This document shows, piece after piece, positions 1 through 7,041 of a DNA stretch of 36,133 nt. Source of the stretch: Micromonospora sp. AMSO31t (lineage in GTDB: Bacteria > Actinomycetota > Actinomycetes > Mycobacteriales > Micromonosporaceae); assembly GCF_008868175.1 (NCBI RefSeq), contig NZ_WBKT01000050.1, forward strand, positions 1-36,133. The letters are read 5' to 3'. A program made the position numbers and the translations under genes. The notes beneath the pieces are model-generated. The model saw nothing but the letters and a program-made list of their open reading frames with translations, had not been told where the DNA came from and searched no databases. Every line of letters begins with the position of its first letter. Position 1 is the first letter of the stretch.

Positions 1-143
1 GCACGAGGCCCTTGTTCTGCAGGAAGCGCAGCTGGGCGAGCAGCAGCAGCGCCGCCCAGACCAGCTTGAGCAGCAGCACCAGGCCGAGCAGCACGGCCGC
101 GTCGCCGACCGGGAAGAACCCCCACACCGCCAGGTACGCCAGC
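1..143. repeat. Inverted copy of part of the downstream membrane gene (arm 1)
   Basis: Positions 1-143 are the reverse complement of 2113-2255 with one mismatch (A at 30 against the complement of C at 2226), so 142 of 143 bases agree. Identity stops abruptly after position 143 and may continue beyond the left edge. Read on the minus strand it encodes the same stretch of a membrane protein as the gene at 1706-2476, with one Pro-to-Leu change. It is either a real inverted partial duplication, the end of a divergent paralogue, or an assembly chimera. The 120 bases from 144 to 263 have no counterpart and hold no gene I can support. Confidence 0.9.
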
Positions 144-263
144 CGCCGACGCCGACAGCCACGGACCGGAGGGTGCGGCCACCGGGGTGGCGTCGGTCCC
201 CGCGGTCGGCCGGGCCCGCGTGCCGTCCCCCGCACCCCACGAGCAGCCGTCAGAGGAGCCGTC

Positions 264-1184
264 ATGACCACCGAATGGGCCGTCGTCGCCGCCGCCGAGC
301 AGTTCACCCTGGACGCCCGCAACTGCGGCGAGCTGACCTTCACCGTCTCCAACCCGGGCGAGGCGCCGGACACCGTGGTCTTCGACGTCGCGCCCGGCGA
401 GGGCAGCCAGCGTGGCTGGTTCACCGTGGCCGAGCCGCAGCGGGTGGTGCCCGGGCAGGGCTCGGTGTCGTTCCTCGTCCGGCTCGCCGTGCCGCCCGGC
501 ACCCCGCCCCGGCGCTACGACATGACCGGGTTCGCGTACTCGGCGAACACCGCGCCCGAGGAGAGTTCCCGGTCCAGCGGCCGGGTGACGTACGACGTGC
601 GGGCGGTCGTACCCCCGAAGCGCGCGCCGTGGCCGTGGCTGGCCGCCGCGGCGGCGCTGGTGCTCGTGGTGGCCGGCGTGGTGGTCTGGCTGGTGACCCG
701 CGGTGGGGACCCGCCGCCCCCGCCGCGGGCCCAGGTGGTGACCGTCGAGGCGGAGACCCTGGTCTCCGGGGCGGCGGTGCAGTCGACCACGGCGGCGGCC
801 GCGCGGGTGGAGGCCCAGCCGAACTGCTGCGAGGTGGTCTGGTCCGGCGACGCCCAGCTCTTCTTCCAGGGCCGGGCCGTGGGCGACCGGGTGACCGTCT
901 CGGTCGACCTGCCCGCCGACGGCACCTGGCGCCTGTCCACCGTGCGCACCACGTCGTTCGACTACGCGAACACCATCTGGCTGGTGGACGGCCGGCAGGT
1001 CGGCGACACCTTCTTCGGCTTCACCCCGACGGTGGTGCGCACCGACTTCGTGGACGTGGGCACCGTGGAACTGGCCCGGGGCCCGCACAAGCTGACCCTG
1101 GTGGCGGTGAGCCGGACGCAGGGCACCGACCGGTACTTCGCCGGGGTCGACCAGATCCGGTTCACCCAGCTCCTCCAGCCGTGA
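264..1184 (+). CDS. Membrane-anchored protein with Ig-like and CBM6/35-like domains
   Basis: A 306-residue protein of unknown function, probably acting at the cell surface. Residues 1-115 form a beta-rich, Ig/NPCBM-like module of the type often labelled 'hydrolytic protein' (COG1470-like); there is no signal peptide. A basic-flanked hydrophobic helix spans about 124-146, followed by a proline linker (149-154). Residues 157-306 start with VEAETL and have the alternating pattern of a galactose-binding or CBM6/35-like beta-sandwich. Predicted topology is N-terminus inside and carbohydrate-binding-like domain outside. ATG 264 was chosen because AGAGGAG lies 7 bases upstream; the frame stays open further upstream but that part reads through the inverted repeat. 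The stop overlaps the next gene by 4 bases, so the two are probably translationally coupled. The domain calls are fold-level impressions, not verified hits. Confidence 0.8.
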   Translation: MTTEWAVVAAAEQFTLDARNCGELTFTVSNPGEAPDTVVFDVAPGEGSQRGWFTVAEPQRVVPGQGSVSFLVRLAVPPGTPPRRYDMTGFAYSANTAPEESSRSSGRVTYDVRAVVPPKRAPWPWLAAAAALVLVVAGVVVWLVTRGGDPPPPPRAQVVTVEAETLVSGAAVQSTTAAAARVEAQPNCCEVVWSGDAQLFFQGRAVGDRVTVSVDLPADGTWRLSTVRTTSFDYANTIWLVDGRQVGDTFFGFTPTVVRTDFVDVGTVELARGPHKLTLVAVSRTQGTDRYFAGVDQIRFTQLLQP

Positions 1185-1657
1185 GCGGGCGGCAGAAGGT
1201 GCTGCTGGCGGCCCTCGCCGGGCTGCTCGTGGTGCTCTACGTGGTGGCGGTGGGCGGTGGCCGGCACGACCGGGGCGACCCGGCCGCCGGGCCCGGCTGG
1301 CTGGCCCGGTTCGGCGGGGACGCCGGCACGGTGGACCCGGCGACGGTGACCGTGGCGTGCCTGCCGCCGGCCGCCGACCCGAGCCCGTCCGCCGAGGGCG
1401 TGGTGGTCGGCTTCGGCATCGCCTGCCGGCTGCGGGTGGCCGACCCGGGCGGCCTGCGCAGCCTGGTGCTGCGCAGCGGGGCGCCGTTCGTGGTGAGCGC
1501 CCCGGCGCCGGGCGACGCCGACGTCACGGTCACCGACGAGGTGACGCCCGGCGACGACGGCACGGCGGTGGCGAAGGTGGCGGTGGACGGGGAGACCGAG
1601 ATCGCCCTGCGATGCCCGGGAGGTGGCGGATGCGTGGTCACCGTCGCCCGGTCCTGA
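1181..1657 (+). CDS. Small membrane-anchored protein, unknown function
   Basis: A 158-residue protein that starts with GTG inside the stop of the preceding gene (GTGA overlap), which argues for coupled translation and a shared role. One hydrophobic segment at about residues 7-24 serves as signal anchor. The rest is a soluble, beta-rich, Asp/Val-rich domain with four cysteines, including the pair in RCPGGGGC near the C-terminus, that could form disulfides outside the cell. I do not recognise the family. The neighbours (surface carbohydrate-binding-like protein upstream, multi-pass membrane protein downstream) suggest a small envelope complex, which is inference. Confidence 0.75.
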   Translation: MSGRQKVLLAALAGLLVVLYVVAVGGGRHDRGDPAAGPGWLARFGGDAGTVDPATVTVACLPPAADPSPSAEGVVVGFGIACRLRVADPGGLRSLVLRSGAPFVVSAPAPGDADVTVTDEVTPGDDGTAVAKVAVDGETEIALRCPGGGGCVVTVARS

Positions 1658-1705
1658 CCGGACGCGGGCCGGGCCGGCCGGCACCGGCCGGTGGGGAGGC
1701 GTGTC

Positions 1706-2476
1706 ATGGGTGAGCTGCGCAAACCGTTCCTGCTGCTGGCGCTGCTCGCCATCGCGCTGGTCGTGGGGCTGGAGCTGGGCGCGGCGGCGCTCACCGGCGG
1801 CGGGGACGCCGGCGGCGCGCTGCGGGACAGCGCCGGGCAGCTCGGCGTCGACCTGGGTGAGGTCGGCACGGTGACCGAGCCGTCCGGCCGGGGCACCGGC
1901 CACCTGGCGCTCATCGACGTGGTGGCGCTGTGGACCACCGGGCTGTTCAGCCTGAGCCTCGTGGTGCCGGACCGGATCCAGGGCCGGGTGCAGGGCGTGG
2001 CCACCCTCGTCTTCTCGATCCTGCTGCTGCTCGCGTCGCTGGTCCTGCTGATTGTCGCGTTCGTCGAGCTGACCGTGATGGTGTCGCTGTTCCTGGCCGC
2101 GCCGTTCGGCACGCTGGCGTACCTGGCGGTGTGGGGGTTCTTCCCGGTCGGCGACGCGGCCGTGCTGCTCGGCCTGGTGCTGCTGCTCAAGCTGGTCTGG
2201 GCGGCGCTGCTGCTGCTCGCCCAGCCGCGCTTCCTGCAGAACAAGGGCCTCGTGCTGCTGGCGCTGACCACGCTGCTGTGCACGCTGGTGCTGGAGTTCC
2301 TGCACCAGCTCGTGCCGAGGATCCTGGTCAGCATCACCGACGACCTGGGCGCCGTGGTGTTCGCCGTGGTCGCGCTGATCTGGGCGCTGGTCCTGCTGAT
2401 CGGTTCGATCCCCGCCATCGTCAAGGCCGTCCGCACGACCGCGACCACCTCCCGCCCCACCGCGCGCGCCCGGTGA
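1706..2476 (+). CDS. Multi-pass integral membrane protein, unknown function
   Basis: A 256-residue protein with about six hydrophobic helices: around residues 8-28, 72-90, 96-120, 122-160 (probably two), 165-185, 190-205 and 215-245. A polar loop at about 30-68 probably faces outside. The C-terminal tail is short, basic and Thr/Arg-rich. ATG 1706 is preferred to the in-frame GTG 1691 because GGGGAGG sits just upstream of the ATG. It lies 48 bases after the small anchored protein and probably belongs to the same transcript. Bases 2113-2255, coding for roughly residues 137-183, are duplicated in inverted orientation at the window's left edge. No conserved motif reveals a function. Confidence 0.8.
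   Translation: MGELRKPFLLLALLAIALVVGLELGAAALTGGGDAGGALRDSAGQLGVDLGEVGTVTEPSGRGTGHLALIDVVALWTTGLFSLSLVVPDRIQGRVQGVATLVFSILLLLASLVLLIVAFVELTVMVSLFLAAPFGTLAYLAVWGFFPVGDAAVLLGLVLLLKLVWAALLLLAQPRFLQNKGLVLLALTTLLCTLVLEFLHQLVPRILVSITDDLGAVVFAVVALIWALVLLIGSIPAIVKAVRTTATTSRPTARAR
2113..2255. repeat. Inverted repeat arm 2, inside the membrane gene
   Basis: Counterpart of positions 1-143 in opposite orientation, 142 of 143 bases matching. This copy lies within an intact reading frame, so it is the more likely ancestral one. Confidence 0.9.
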
Positions 2477-2559
2477 GCGCCGCCTCCGCCGATCGGGGCA
2501 CGGCTTTCCCGGCGGCGCTGCGGTAGCCTCTCGGCCACCGGGTGTGCGAGGGGGTGCGC

Positions 2560-3567
2560 ATGGCGACGTTGGCCGATGTCGCCCGCCGGGCGGGCGTCTC
2601 CCCCGCGACCGCGTCGCGGGTCATCAACGGCAGCAGCAAGCCGGTCGCCGACGAGCTGCGCGCGCGGGTGCTGAAGGCCGTGGCCGAGCTGCGGTACGTG
2701 CCGAACGCGCACGCCCAGCTGCTGGCCCGGCCGCAGCGCAGCGTGGTCGGCGTGGTGGTGCACGACGTCTCCGACCCCTACTTCGCCGAGGTGACCCGGG
2801 GGCTGCAACGGGTCGCCACCGAGCGGGGGCGGCTCGTCATCATCTGCAACAGCTACCGCGACCCCGAGCGGGAGGTGGAGTACGTCGACCTGCTCCGCGC
2901 CCAGCAGGTCGCCGCCATCGTGCTGGCCGGCTCCGGCTACCACGACCCCACGGTCAACGCAGTGCTCGACGAGCGGCTCGCCGCGTACGCGGCGACCGGC
3001 GGGCGGGTCGCGGTGATCGGCCGGCACCGGCACCGGGGCGACGCCGTGCTGCCGGCCAACGAGGAGGGCGGCCGCCTGCTCGGCGTGGAGCTGCGCCGGC
3101 TCGGCCACCGGTCGGTCGGCGTGCTGGCCGGCCCGCGCGTCCTCACCACGACGTGCGACCGGCTCGCCGGGCTGGCCGCCGGCCTGGGCGAGGCGCTGCC
3201 GGAGGCGCGGATCCGGTACGCGGACTTCACCCGCGACGGCGGGTCCCGGGCTGCCGCCGAGCTGCTGGACGCCGCGCCCGGGCTGACCGCGATCGTGGCG
3301 ATGAACGACTCGATGGCCGTCGGCGCGCTCAACCTGCTGCGCGCCCGCGGCGTGCGGGTGCCGGCGGAGGTCTCGGTGGTCGGCTTCGACGACATGCCGA
3401 TCGCCGCCGACGTGACCCCGGCGCTGACCACGATCCGGCTGCCGCTGGCCGAGCTGGGTGCGCGCGCCATGACCCTGGCGCTGGACGCGCCCGGCGGCCG
3501 CGACCGCGTGGAGACCCTCCCCGCCGAGCTGGTCCACCGGGACAGCCTCGGCCCCGCCCCGGCCTGA
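2560..3567 (+). CDS. LacI-family transcriptional regulator
   Basis: A 335-residue sugar-responsive-type repressor. Residues 2-48 are the LacI helix-turn-helix and hinge: ATLADVARRAGVSPATASRV is nearly the family consensus, followed by VINGSSKPV and the YVPNAHAQ hinge. Residues from about 60 form the periplasmic-binding-like effector domain, with VVGFDDMPIAADVTPALTTI near the C-terminus as in PurR/CcpA relatives. Length is normal. ATG 2560 is preferred over the upstream in-frame GTG 2542 because it begins directly at the HTH and has GAGGGGG upstream. A TANNNT-type -10 (TAGCCT, 2524-2529) suggests its own promoter. No sugar operon adjoins it, so the target and ligand cannot be read from context. 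Confidence 0.93.
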   Translation: MATLADVARRAGVSPATASRVINGSSKPVADELRARVLKAVAELRYVPNAHAQLLARPQRSVVGVVVHDVSDPYFAEVTRGLQRVATERGRLVIICNSYRDPEREVEYVDLLRAQQVAAIVLAGSGYHDPTVNAVLDERLAAYAATGGRVAVIGRHRHRGDAVLPANEEGGRLLGVELRRLGHRSVGVLAGPRVLTTTCDRLAGLAAGLGEALPEARIRYADFTRDGGSRAAAELLDAAPGLTAIVAMNDSMAVGALNLLRARGVRVPAEVSVVGFDDMPIAADVTPALTTIRLPLAELGARAMTLALDAPGGRDRVETLPAELVHRDSLGPAPA

Positions 3568-3642
3568 CCGGCTCAGCCCTGACCGGCCACGAGGGCCGCG
3601 AGGCGGGGGATCTGCCGCGGGTGCGCCGGCCCGGTCCGGCGG

Positions 3643-4278
3643 TCAGCGGGGCCGGGCGGTGCCCGCCCGTTCGCGGCGGGCGGTCCGCCGGGCCTGGACC
3701 AGCCGCACCGCCACCACGAGCACCACCACGGCGAGCAGCGCCTCGCCGCCCCAGCCCAGCCGCCGCTCCAGGAGCCGGAACGACGCCCCGGCCAGGTAGC
3801 CGAGCAGCGCCACGGTCACCGCCCAGAGCGCGCCCCCGGCCAGGTTCGCCACGGTGAACGCGCGGCGCGGGATGCCGCTCAGTCCGGCCAGCCCGGGAAC
3901 CAGGGCGCGCAGCGCCGCCGCCCACCGGCCGAGCACCACGGCGGCGGCGCCCCGGCGGCGGACCAGCCCCAGCGCCCGCGACAGCTCCCCCGAGCGGACG
4001 AGCCGCTGCGGCGCCCGGGCCAGCAGCCGCCGGCCGTACCGGCGGCCCACCAGGTAGCCGACCTGGTCGCCGACGGCCGCACCGGCGACCGCCGCGAGGA
4101 TCACCGCCCAGAGCGGCAGGCGTCCCTCGTGGGCGAGCACCCCGCCGACCAGTACGGCGATCTCGCCCGGCACGACCAGCCCGAGGAAGGTCGACGCCTC
4201 CAGCGCCGGCAGCAGGAACACCAGGGCCAGCACCAGCACGGGCGGCAGCGCCACCAGCAGGTCCAGCACCCGGTCCAC
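3643..4278 (-). CDS. DedA-family membrane protein
   Basis: A 211-residue integral membrane protein of the DedA/SNARE-associated (VTT domain) family. These are lipid-scramblase or transporter-like proteins needed for envelope homeostasis; some recycle undecaprenyl phosphate. Family marks are the N-terminal re-entrant region with FLGLVVPGEIAVLVGG (about 31-46), GDQVGYLVGRRYGRR (about 70-84) and the R-rich GRWAAALRALVPGLAGLSG (about 117-135), then two further hydrophobic helices. The tail is basic. ATG at 4278. It converges with the LacI gene and diverges from the RsbW-like gene; no operon partner is visible. The molecular substrate cannot be inferred from the sequence. Confidence 0.88.
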   Translation of the reverse strand: MDRVLDLLVALPPVLVLALVFLLPALEASTFLGLVVPGEIAVLVGGVLAHEGRLPLWAVILAAVAGAAVGDQVGYLVGRRYGRRLLARAPQRLVRSGELSRALGLVRRRGAAAVVLGRWAAALRALVPGLAGLSGIPRRAFTVANLAGGALWAVTVALLGYLAGASFRLLERRLGWGGEALLAVVVLVVAVRLVQARRTARRERAGTARPR

Positions 4279-4460
4279 CCGCTGATTGTGACCCGCGGCG
4301 GGGCGGCGCCGCGCCGGCTCCGGCGGTCTCCGGGCACGCGGTCGGATGAACCGCCGGGTCGAGGAATACCGGCGGGCCCTTCCGGGGACAATGACGGACA
4401 GGACGGGACGGTGACGGCGAGCGCCCAGGCCCGGGACGTGCGCGGGACGGGGGGCCGGAC

Positions 4461-4904
4461 GTGGAGGGTGGGACAGCCGCCGGGCTGGTGCCAGGCGACG
4501 ACCCGGCCGGGACGGCCCCGGTGTTCACCGTCGACCTGCCCGCCGACCCGGCGCGGCTCGCCCCCACCCGGGAGCGGCTGCGGGGCTGGCTGCACGCCCA
4601 CGGGGTGAGCGACTGGGACGTCGAGACGGCGCTGATCGCCACCGGCGAGGCGTGCGCCAACGCCATCGAACACGGCTACCGCTTCACGCCCGAGGGGATC
4701 ACCACGCTCCGCGCCGAGCTGCGCGACGACCACCTGGTGATCGAGGTACGCGACCACGGCGGCTGGCGGGCCGACGCCCGCGGGGACGACACCGACCGGG
4801 GCCGGGGACGGATGATCATGACTCGGGTGATGGACGAGGTCAGCATCGTCGGCACCGCGGAGGGCACCACGGTCCGGCTGGTCAAACGGCTGACCGGCAG
4901 CTGA
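4461..4904 (+). CDS. RsbW-like anti-sigma factor / serine kinase (HATPase_c_2)
   Basis: A 147-residue GHKL ATPase of the RsbW/SpoIIAB type. Such proteins bind sigma factors or phosphorylate STAS-domain antagonists. The N box is at about residues 55-68 (GEACANAIEHGY, with the conserved Glu and Asn), the G1 box is VRDHGGW (about 96-102), and the glycine-rich G2 region is GRGRMIM followed by EGTTVRLVKRL. Residues 1-20 are a poorly conserved extension. The start is GTG 4461 with GGGGGG upstream; no better in-frame start exists. No sigma factor, STAS protein or PP2C phosphatase adjoins it, so it is an orphan whose partner lies elsewhere. The 182-base gap to the divergent DedA gene presumably holds both promoters. 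Confidence 0.88.
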   Translation: MEGGTAAGLVPGDDPAGTAPVFTVDLPADPARLAPTRERLRGWLHAHGVSDWDVETALIATGEACANAIEHGYRFTPEGITTLRAELRDDHLVIEVRDHGGWRADARGDDTDRGRGRMIMTRVMDEVSIVGTAEGTTVRLVKRLTGS

Positions 4905-4968
4905 CCAGTCACCGTCGGGAGGCCGACCGGGACCACGCTTCCTAGCGAAGATCAGCTATAAGGGACGC

Positions 4969-5742
4969 ATGGAGTTCCCGGCCTACCTGGCGACCATGCC
5001 GATGCACGCGATCACCGAGATCCACGGCGAACCGGGCCTGCTGGCCCGCTTCCGGCTGGAGGTCGAGGCGTTCGACGAGCCCGCCCGGGAGCGGCTCACC
5101 GCCGCCCTCGACCTCGCCGCCGAGCTGCACCGGGAGGACCGGCGGGTGCGTGAGCCGTACCTGAACCACCTGCTCCGGGTGGCGATCCGGATGATGCACC
5201 ACTACCAGGTGCGGGACGTGGACGTGATCGTCGCGGGCCTGCTGCACGACGCCGTCGAGGACCACCCGGCGGAGCTGGCGGGCCCCGAGGCGCTACGACA
5301 GCGTCAGCTCGGCGCGTCCGACGCCCCGCAGCGACCCGGAGCCGCCATCGGCGACCCCACGCCGGCGGCGCTGGCCGCCCTGGCCGCGCGGTTCGGCCCG
5401 CGGGTCGCCCGGCTCGTCGGCGCGGTGACCAACCCGGCGTACGACCCGGGGCGCGACCGGCACGTCCAGTACCGGGAGCACGTGGCGGCGAGCCTCGACC
5501 GGGAGCCCTGGGCGCGGGTGATCAAGGTGTCGGACTTCACCGACAACGGGGTGGGCGTGATCCACACGGTCGGACCGAAGGTGGCCCGCTCGGCGGCCAA
5601 GTACCGGCCGCTGGTGCCCGTCTTCCGCGACCTCATCGCCCGGCCGGACACGCCGCTGTCCCTGCCGGTGAAGCGGCACATCTTCGCCCAGCTCGACCTG
5701 GCCGAGGAGCGGTTCAGCGCGATCCTCGACCAGCCGAACTGA
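4969..5742 (+). CDS. HD-domain phosphohydrolase, SpoT/ActSpo-like
   Basis: A 257-residue stand-alone HD hydrolase resembling the (p)ppGpp hydrolase half of RelA/SpoT. Visible metal and substrate residues are H67 (YLNHLLRVA), H93-D94 and E97-D98 (LLHDAVED), and the distal motif K186..D189..N193 (KVSDFTDN), aligning with KLADRLHN of SpoT. No synthetase, TGS or ACT domain follows, so it fits the small alarmone hydrolases described in Actinobacteria (ActSpo type). Residues about 100-132 form an insertion relative to SpoT. ATG 4969 is preceded by AAGGGA. That it cleaves (p)ppGpp in the cell is inference; a related nucleotide is possible. Confidence 0.82.
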   Translation: MEFPAYLATMPMHAITEIHGEPGLLARFRLEVEAFDEPARERLTAALDLAAELHREDRRVREPYLNHLLRVAIRMMHHYQVRDVDVIVAGLLHDAVEDHPAELAGPEALRQRQLGASDAPQRPGAAIGDPTPAALAALAARFGPRVARLVGAVTNPAYDPGRDRHVQYREHVAASLDREPWARVIKVSDFTDNGVGVIHTVGPKVARSAAKYRPLVPVFRDLIARPDTPLSLPVKRHIFAQLDLAEERFSAILDQPN

Positions 5743-5859
5743 CCGTCGATCCGGCCTCGCTGCCGGGGTGGCCAGCTCGGCGAGGTGGCGGCACCCCGAG
5801 CCGATGGACCCCGCCAGACCGGCGACGTGGCGTGCGGCTCCCTCGCCCGAGTGAGCCCG

Positions 5860-6291
5860 TCAGTCGGTGTCGGTGGGTGGGGCGCCGACCCGGCCGCCCA
5901 GGGCGGCGGCGATCCGGGTCCGCAGCGCGGCCAGCCGGTCGGGGTGGTCGCGCAGCACCACGCGCAGCGAGTGGTGGCCGCCGGCCGCGACCGCGCCGAG
6001 CACGTCGAGGAGGGTGCCGAGGTGGGCCGGCGGCTCGTCGGCGAGCAGGTCCGCCGCGTCCCGCACGACGAGGGTCAGTGGGCCGGCGTCGAGCCGGTCG
6101 GCCAGCGCGTCGGCGAGCGCGTCCCAGTTGCGCCCGAACCAGGCCGGCAGGGGCAGGGCCGCCGCCAGCGCCTCGTGCAGGCCGGCCCGGATCCGGGCGT
6201 CCGCCCCGGCCAGGGTCACGCCGGTCGCCTCGGCCTCCGGTCCGGCGTCGAACGCGAGCCAGGCCGGCGGCTGCGGGGACGCTGCGCCCAT
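5860..6291 (-). CDS. Barstar-family RNase inhibitor
   Basis: A 143-residue cytoplasmic inhibitor of the barstar family. Residues 46-62 (LPLPAWFGRNWDALADA) match the barstar inhibitory helix; D57 and D61 align with barstar Asp35 and Asp39, which plug the RNase active site, and W51/F52 replace the two tyrosines of barstar. It is longer than barstar (about 90 residues) at both ends. ATG 6291 has AAAGGAT just upstream. The gene lies 61 bases downstream of, and on the same strand as, a secreted guanyl-type RNase, so the pair is a barnase/barstar-like enzyme-immunity cassette. The inhibitor would protect the producer from RNase that has not yet been exported. Function is inferred from motif and context. 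Confidence 0.92.
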   Translation of the reverse strand: MGAASPQPPAWLAFDAGPEAEATGVTLAGADARIRAGLHEALAAALPLPAWFGRNWDALADALADRLDAGPLTLVVRDAADLLADEPPAHLGTLLDVLGAVAAGGHHSLRVVLRDHPDRLAALRTRIAAALGGRVGAPPTDTD

Positions 6292-6352
6292 CGGTTGATC
6301 CTTTCCGGTCGGCGCGGGCCGGGCTCGCCGGCCCGACCCGCTCCGACGTCGT

Positions 6353-6805
6353 TCAGAGCCGGTAGAAGTTGGCGTAGTGGTCGGGCGAGAACCAGGTGGC
6401 CCCGGTGCTCTTGTTGACCACGATCCGGTACGCGTCCCGCGCGGCATTGCAGGCGCGCGGGTAGACGTCGTACTCGTAGTAGGTGGCGTTGGTGGGCAGC
6501 TGACCCTCGTAGTTGTAGAACCGGCCGCCCGCGAAGTTGCACAGGCCGCCACTCCAGGAGTACCAGCCGCGGCTGGTCGGGAAGCTCTTCGCGGACCAAC
6601 CCGAGCGCGCCGTGCGGGCGTCCGCGCAGCGGGTCATCGTGCAGGAGCTGTAGACGGCGGCCTGTGCCGGCTCGGCGAGCCGGGTGGAGGCCGCCGGCGG
6701 GCCGACGAGCGCGGCGGCGACCAGCGCGGTGAGCAGGGCGCACGCGCCGAGCGCCCGGCGTACCCGGGCGCCGGTGGAGCGGAGCGGGGTCGCGAGAGTG
6801 GTCAA
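6353..6805 (-). CDS. Secreted guanyl-specific ribonuclease (barnase/RNase Sa family)
   Basis: A 150-residue pre-enzyme. Residues 1-50 carry a twin-arginine-free Sec-type signal with hydrophobic core ALLTALVAAALVG and an Ala-rich cleavage region (AQAA). The mature part ends in the N1/T1/barnase fold: FYNYEGQLP (96-104), YYEYDV with E111 as catalytic base, R123 and R127 (RDAYRIV), and DHYANF with catalytic H143. It cleaves RNA after G in this family. A segment of about 45 residues with cysteines at 55, 60 and 89 lies between the signal and the core; C119 is in the core. The start is TTG at 6805 behind a strong AGGGAGGA site. The barstar-like gene follows in the same direction. Activity is inferred from the intact Glu-Arg-His set. 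Confidence 0.92.
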   Translation of the reverse strand: MTTLATPLRSTGARVRRALGACALLTALVAAALVGPPAASTRLAEPAQAAVYSSCTMTRCADARTARSGWSAKSFPTSRGWYSWSGGLCNFAGGRFYNYEGQLPTNATYYEYDVYPRACNAARDAYRIVVNKSTGATWFSPDHYANFYRL

Positions 6806-6827
6806 GGGGTCCTCCCTGAACTGGGCG

Positions 6828-6833
6828 ACTATA
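6828..6833 (-). promoter_or_regulatory. -10 box TATAGT for the RNase/barstar operon
   Basis: On the minus strand TATAGT sits about 22 bases upstream of the TTG start of the RNase gene, leaving room for a short leader with the AGGGAGGA ribosome site. No convincing TTGACA-like -35 is visible 16-18 bases upstream. Confidence 0.5.
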
Positions 6834-7003
6834 TCGATCGGTGTCGTTGTCCGATCGCGCCCAGTCTGGCGGTGATCCTTCCCGACGTACAGGCCCCGCG
6901 CGGCGACCGTGCCCCGAATGTCGGGTGAACGCTGGATGATCGACCCCGGCCCGGCGGCCCCGCGGGACCGCCCGGCCCGGGCCGGTCAGCAGCCGATCCC
7001 AAG

Positions 7004-7034
7004 GGGTGCGGGCGGGCTCGGCCCGCCCGCACCC
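7004..7034 (-). terminator. Terminator hairpin after the M36 protease
   Basis: Perfect 14-base stem (GGGTGCGGGCGGGC and its complement) with a 3-base loop TCG, starting 7 bases beyond the protease stop codon. No T-run follows, as is usual in this kind of genome. Confidence 0.85.
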
Positions 7035-7041
7035 ACCTCGC

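Noticed and set aside
1237..3537. Very long open frame on the minus strand across the membrane and LacI genes
   Set aside because: Composition is Arg/Gln/His/Ala repeats without domain character; it is the usual antisense shadow in GC-rich DNA, and the plus strand has good family matches.
5743..5859. Possible bidirectional terminator between the HD hydrolase and barstar genes
   Set aside because: Only short, interrupted complementarity (CCTCGC/GCGAGG and CGGGGTG/CACCCCG); not strong enough to call.
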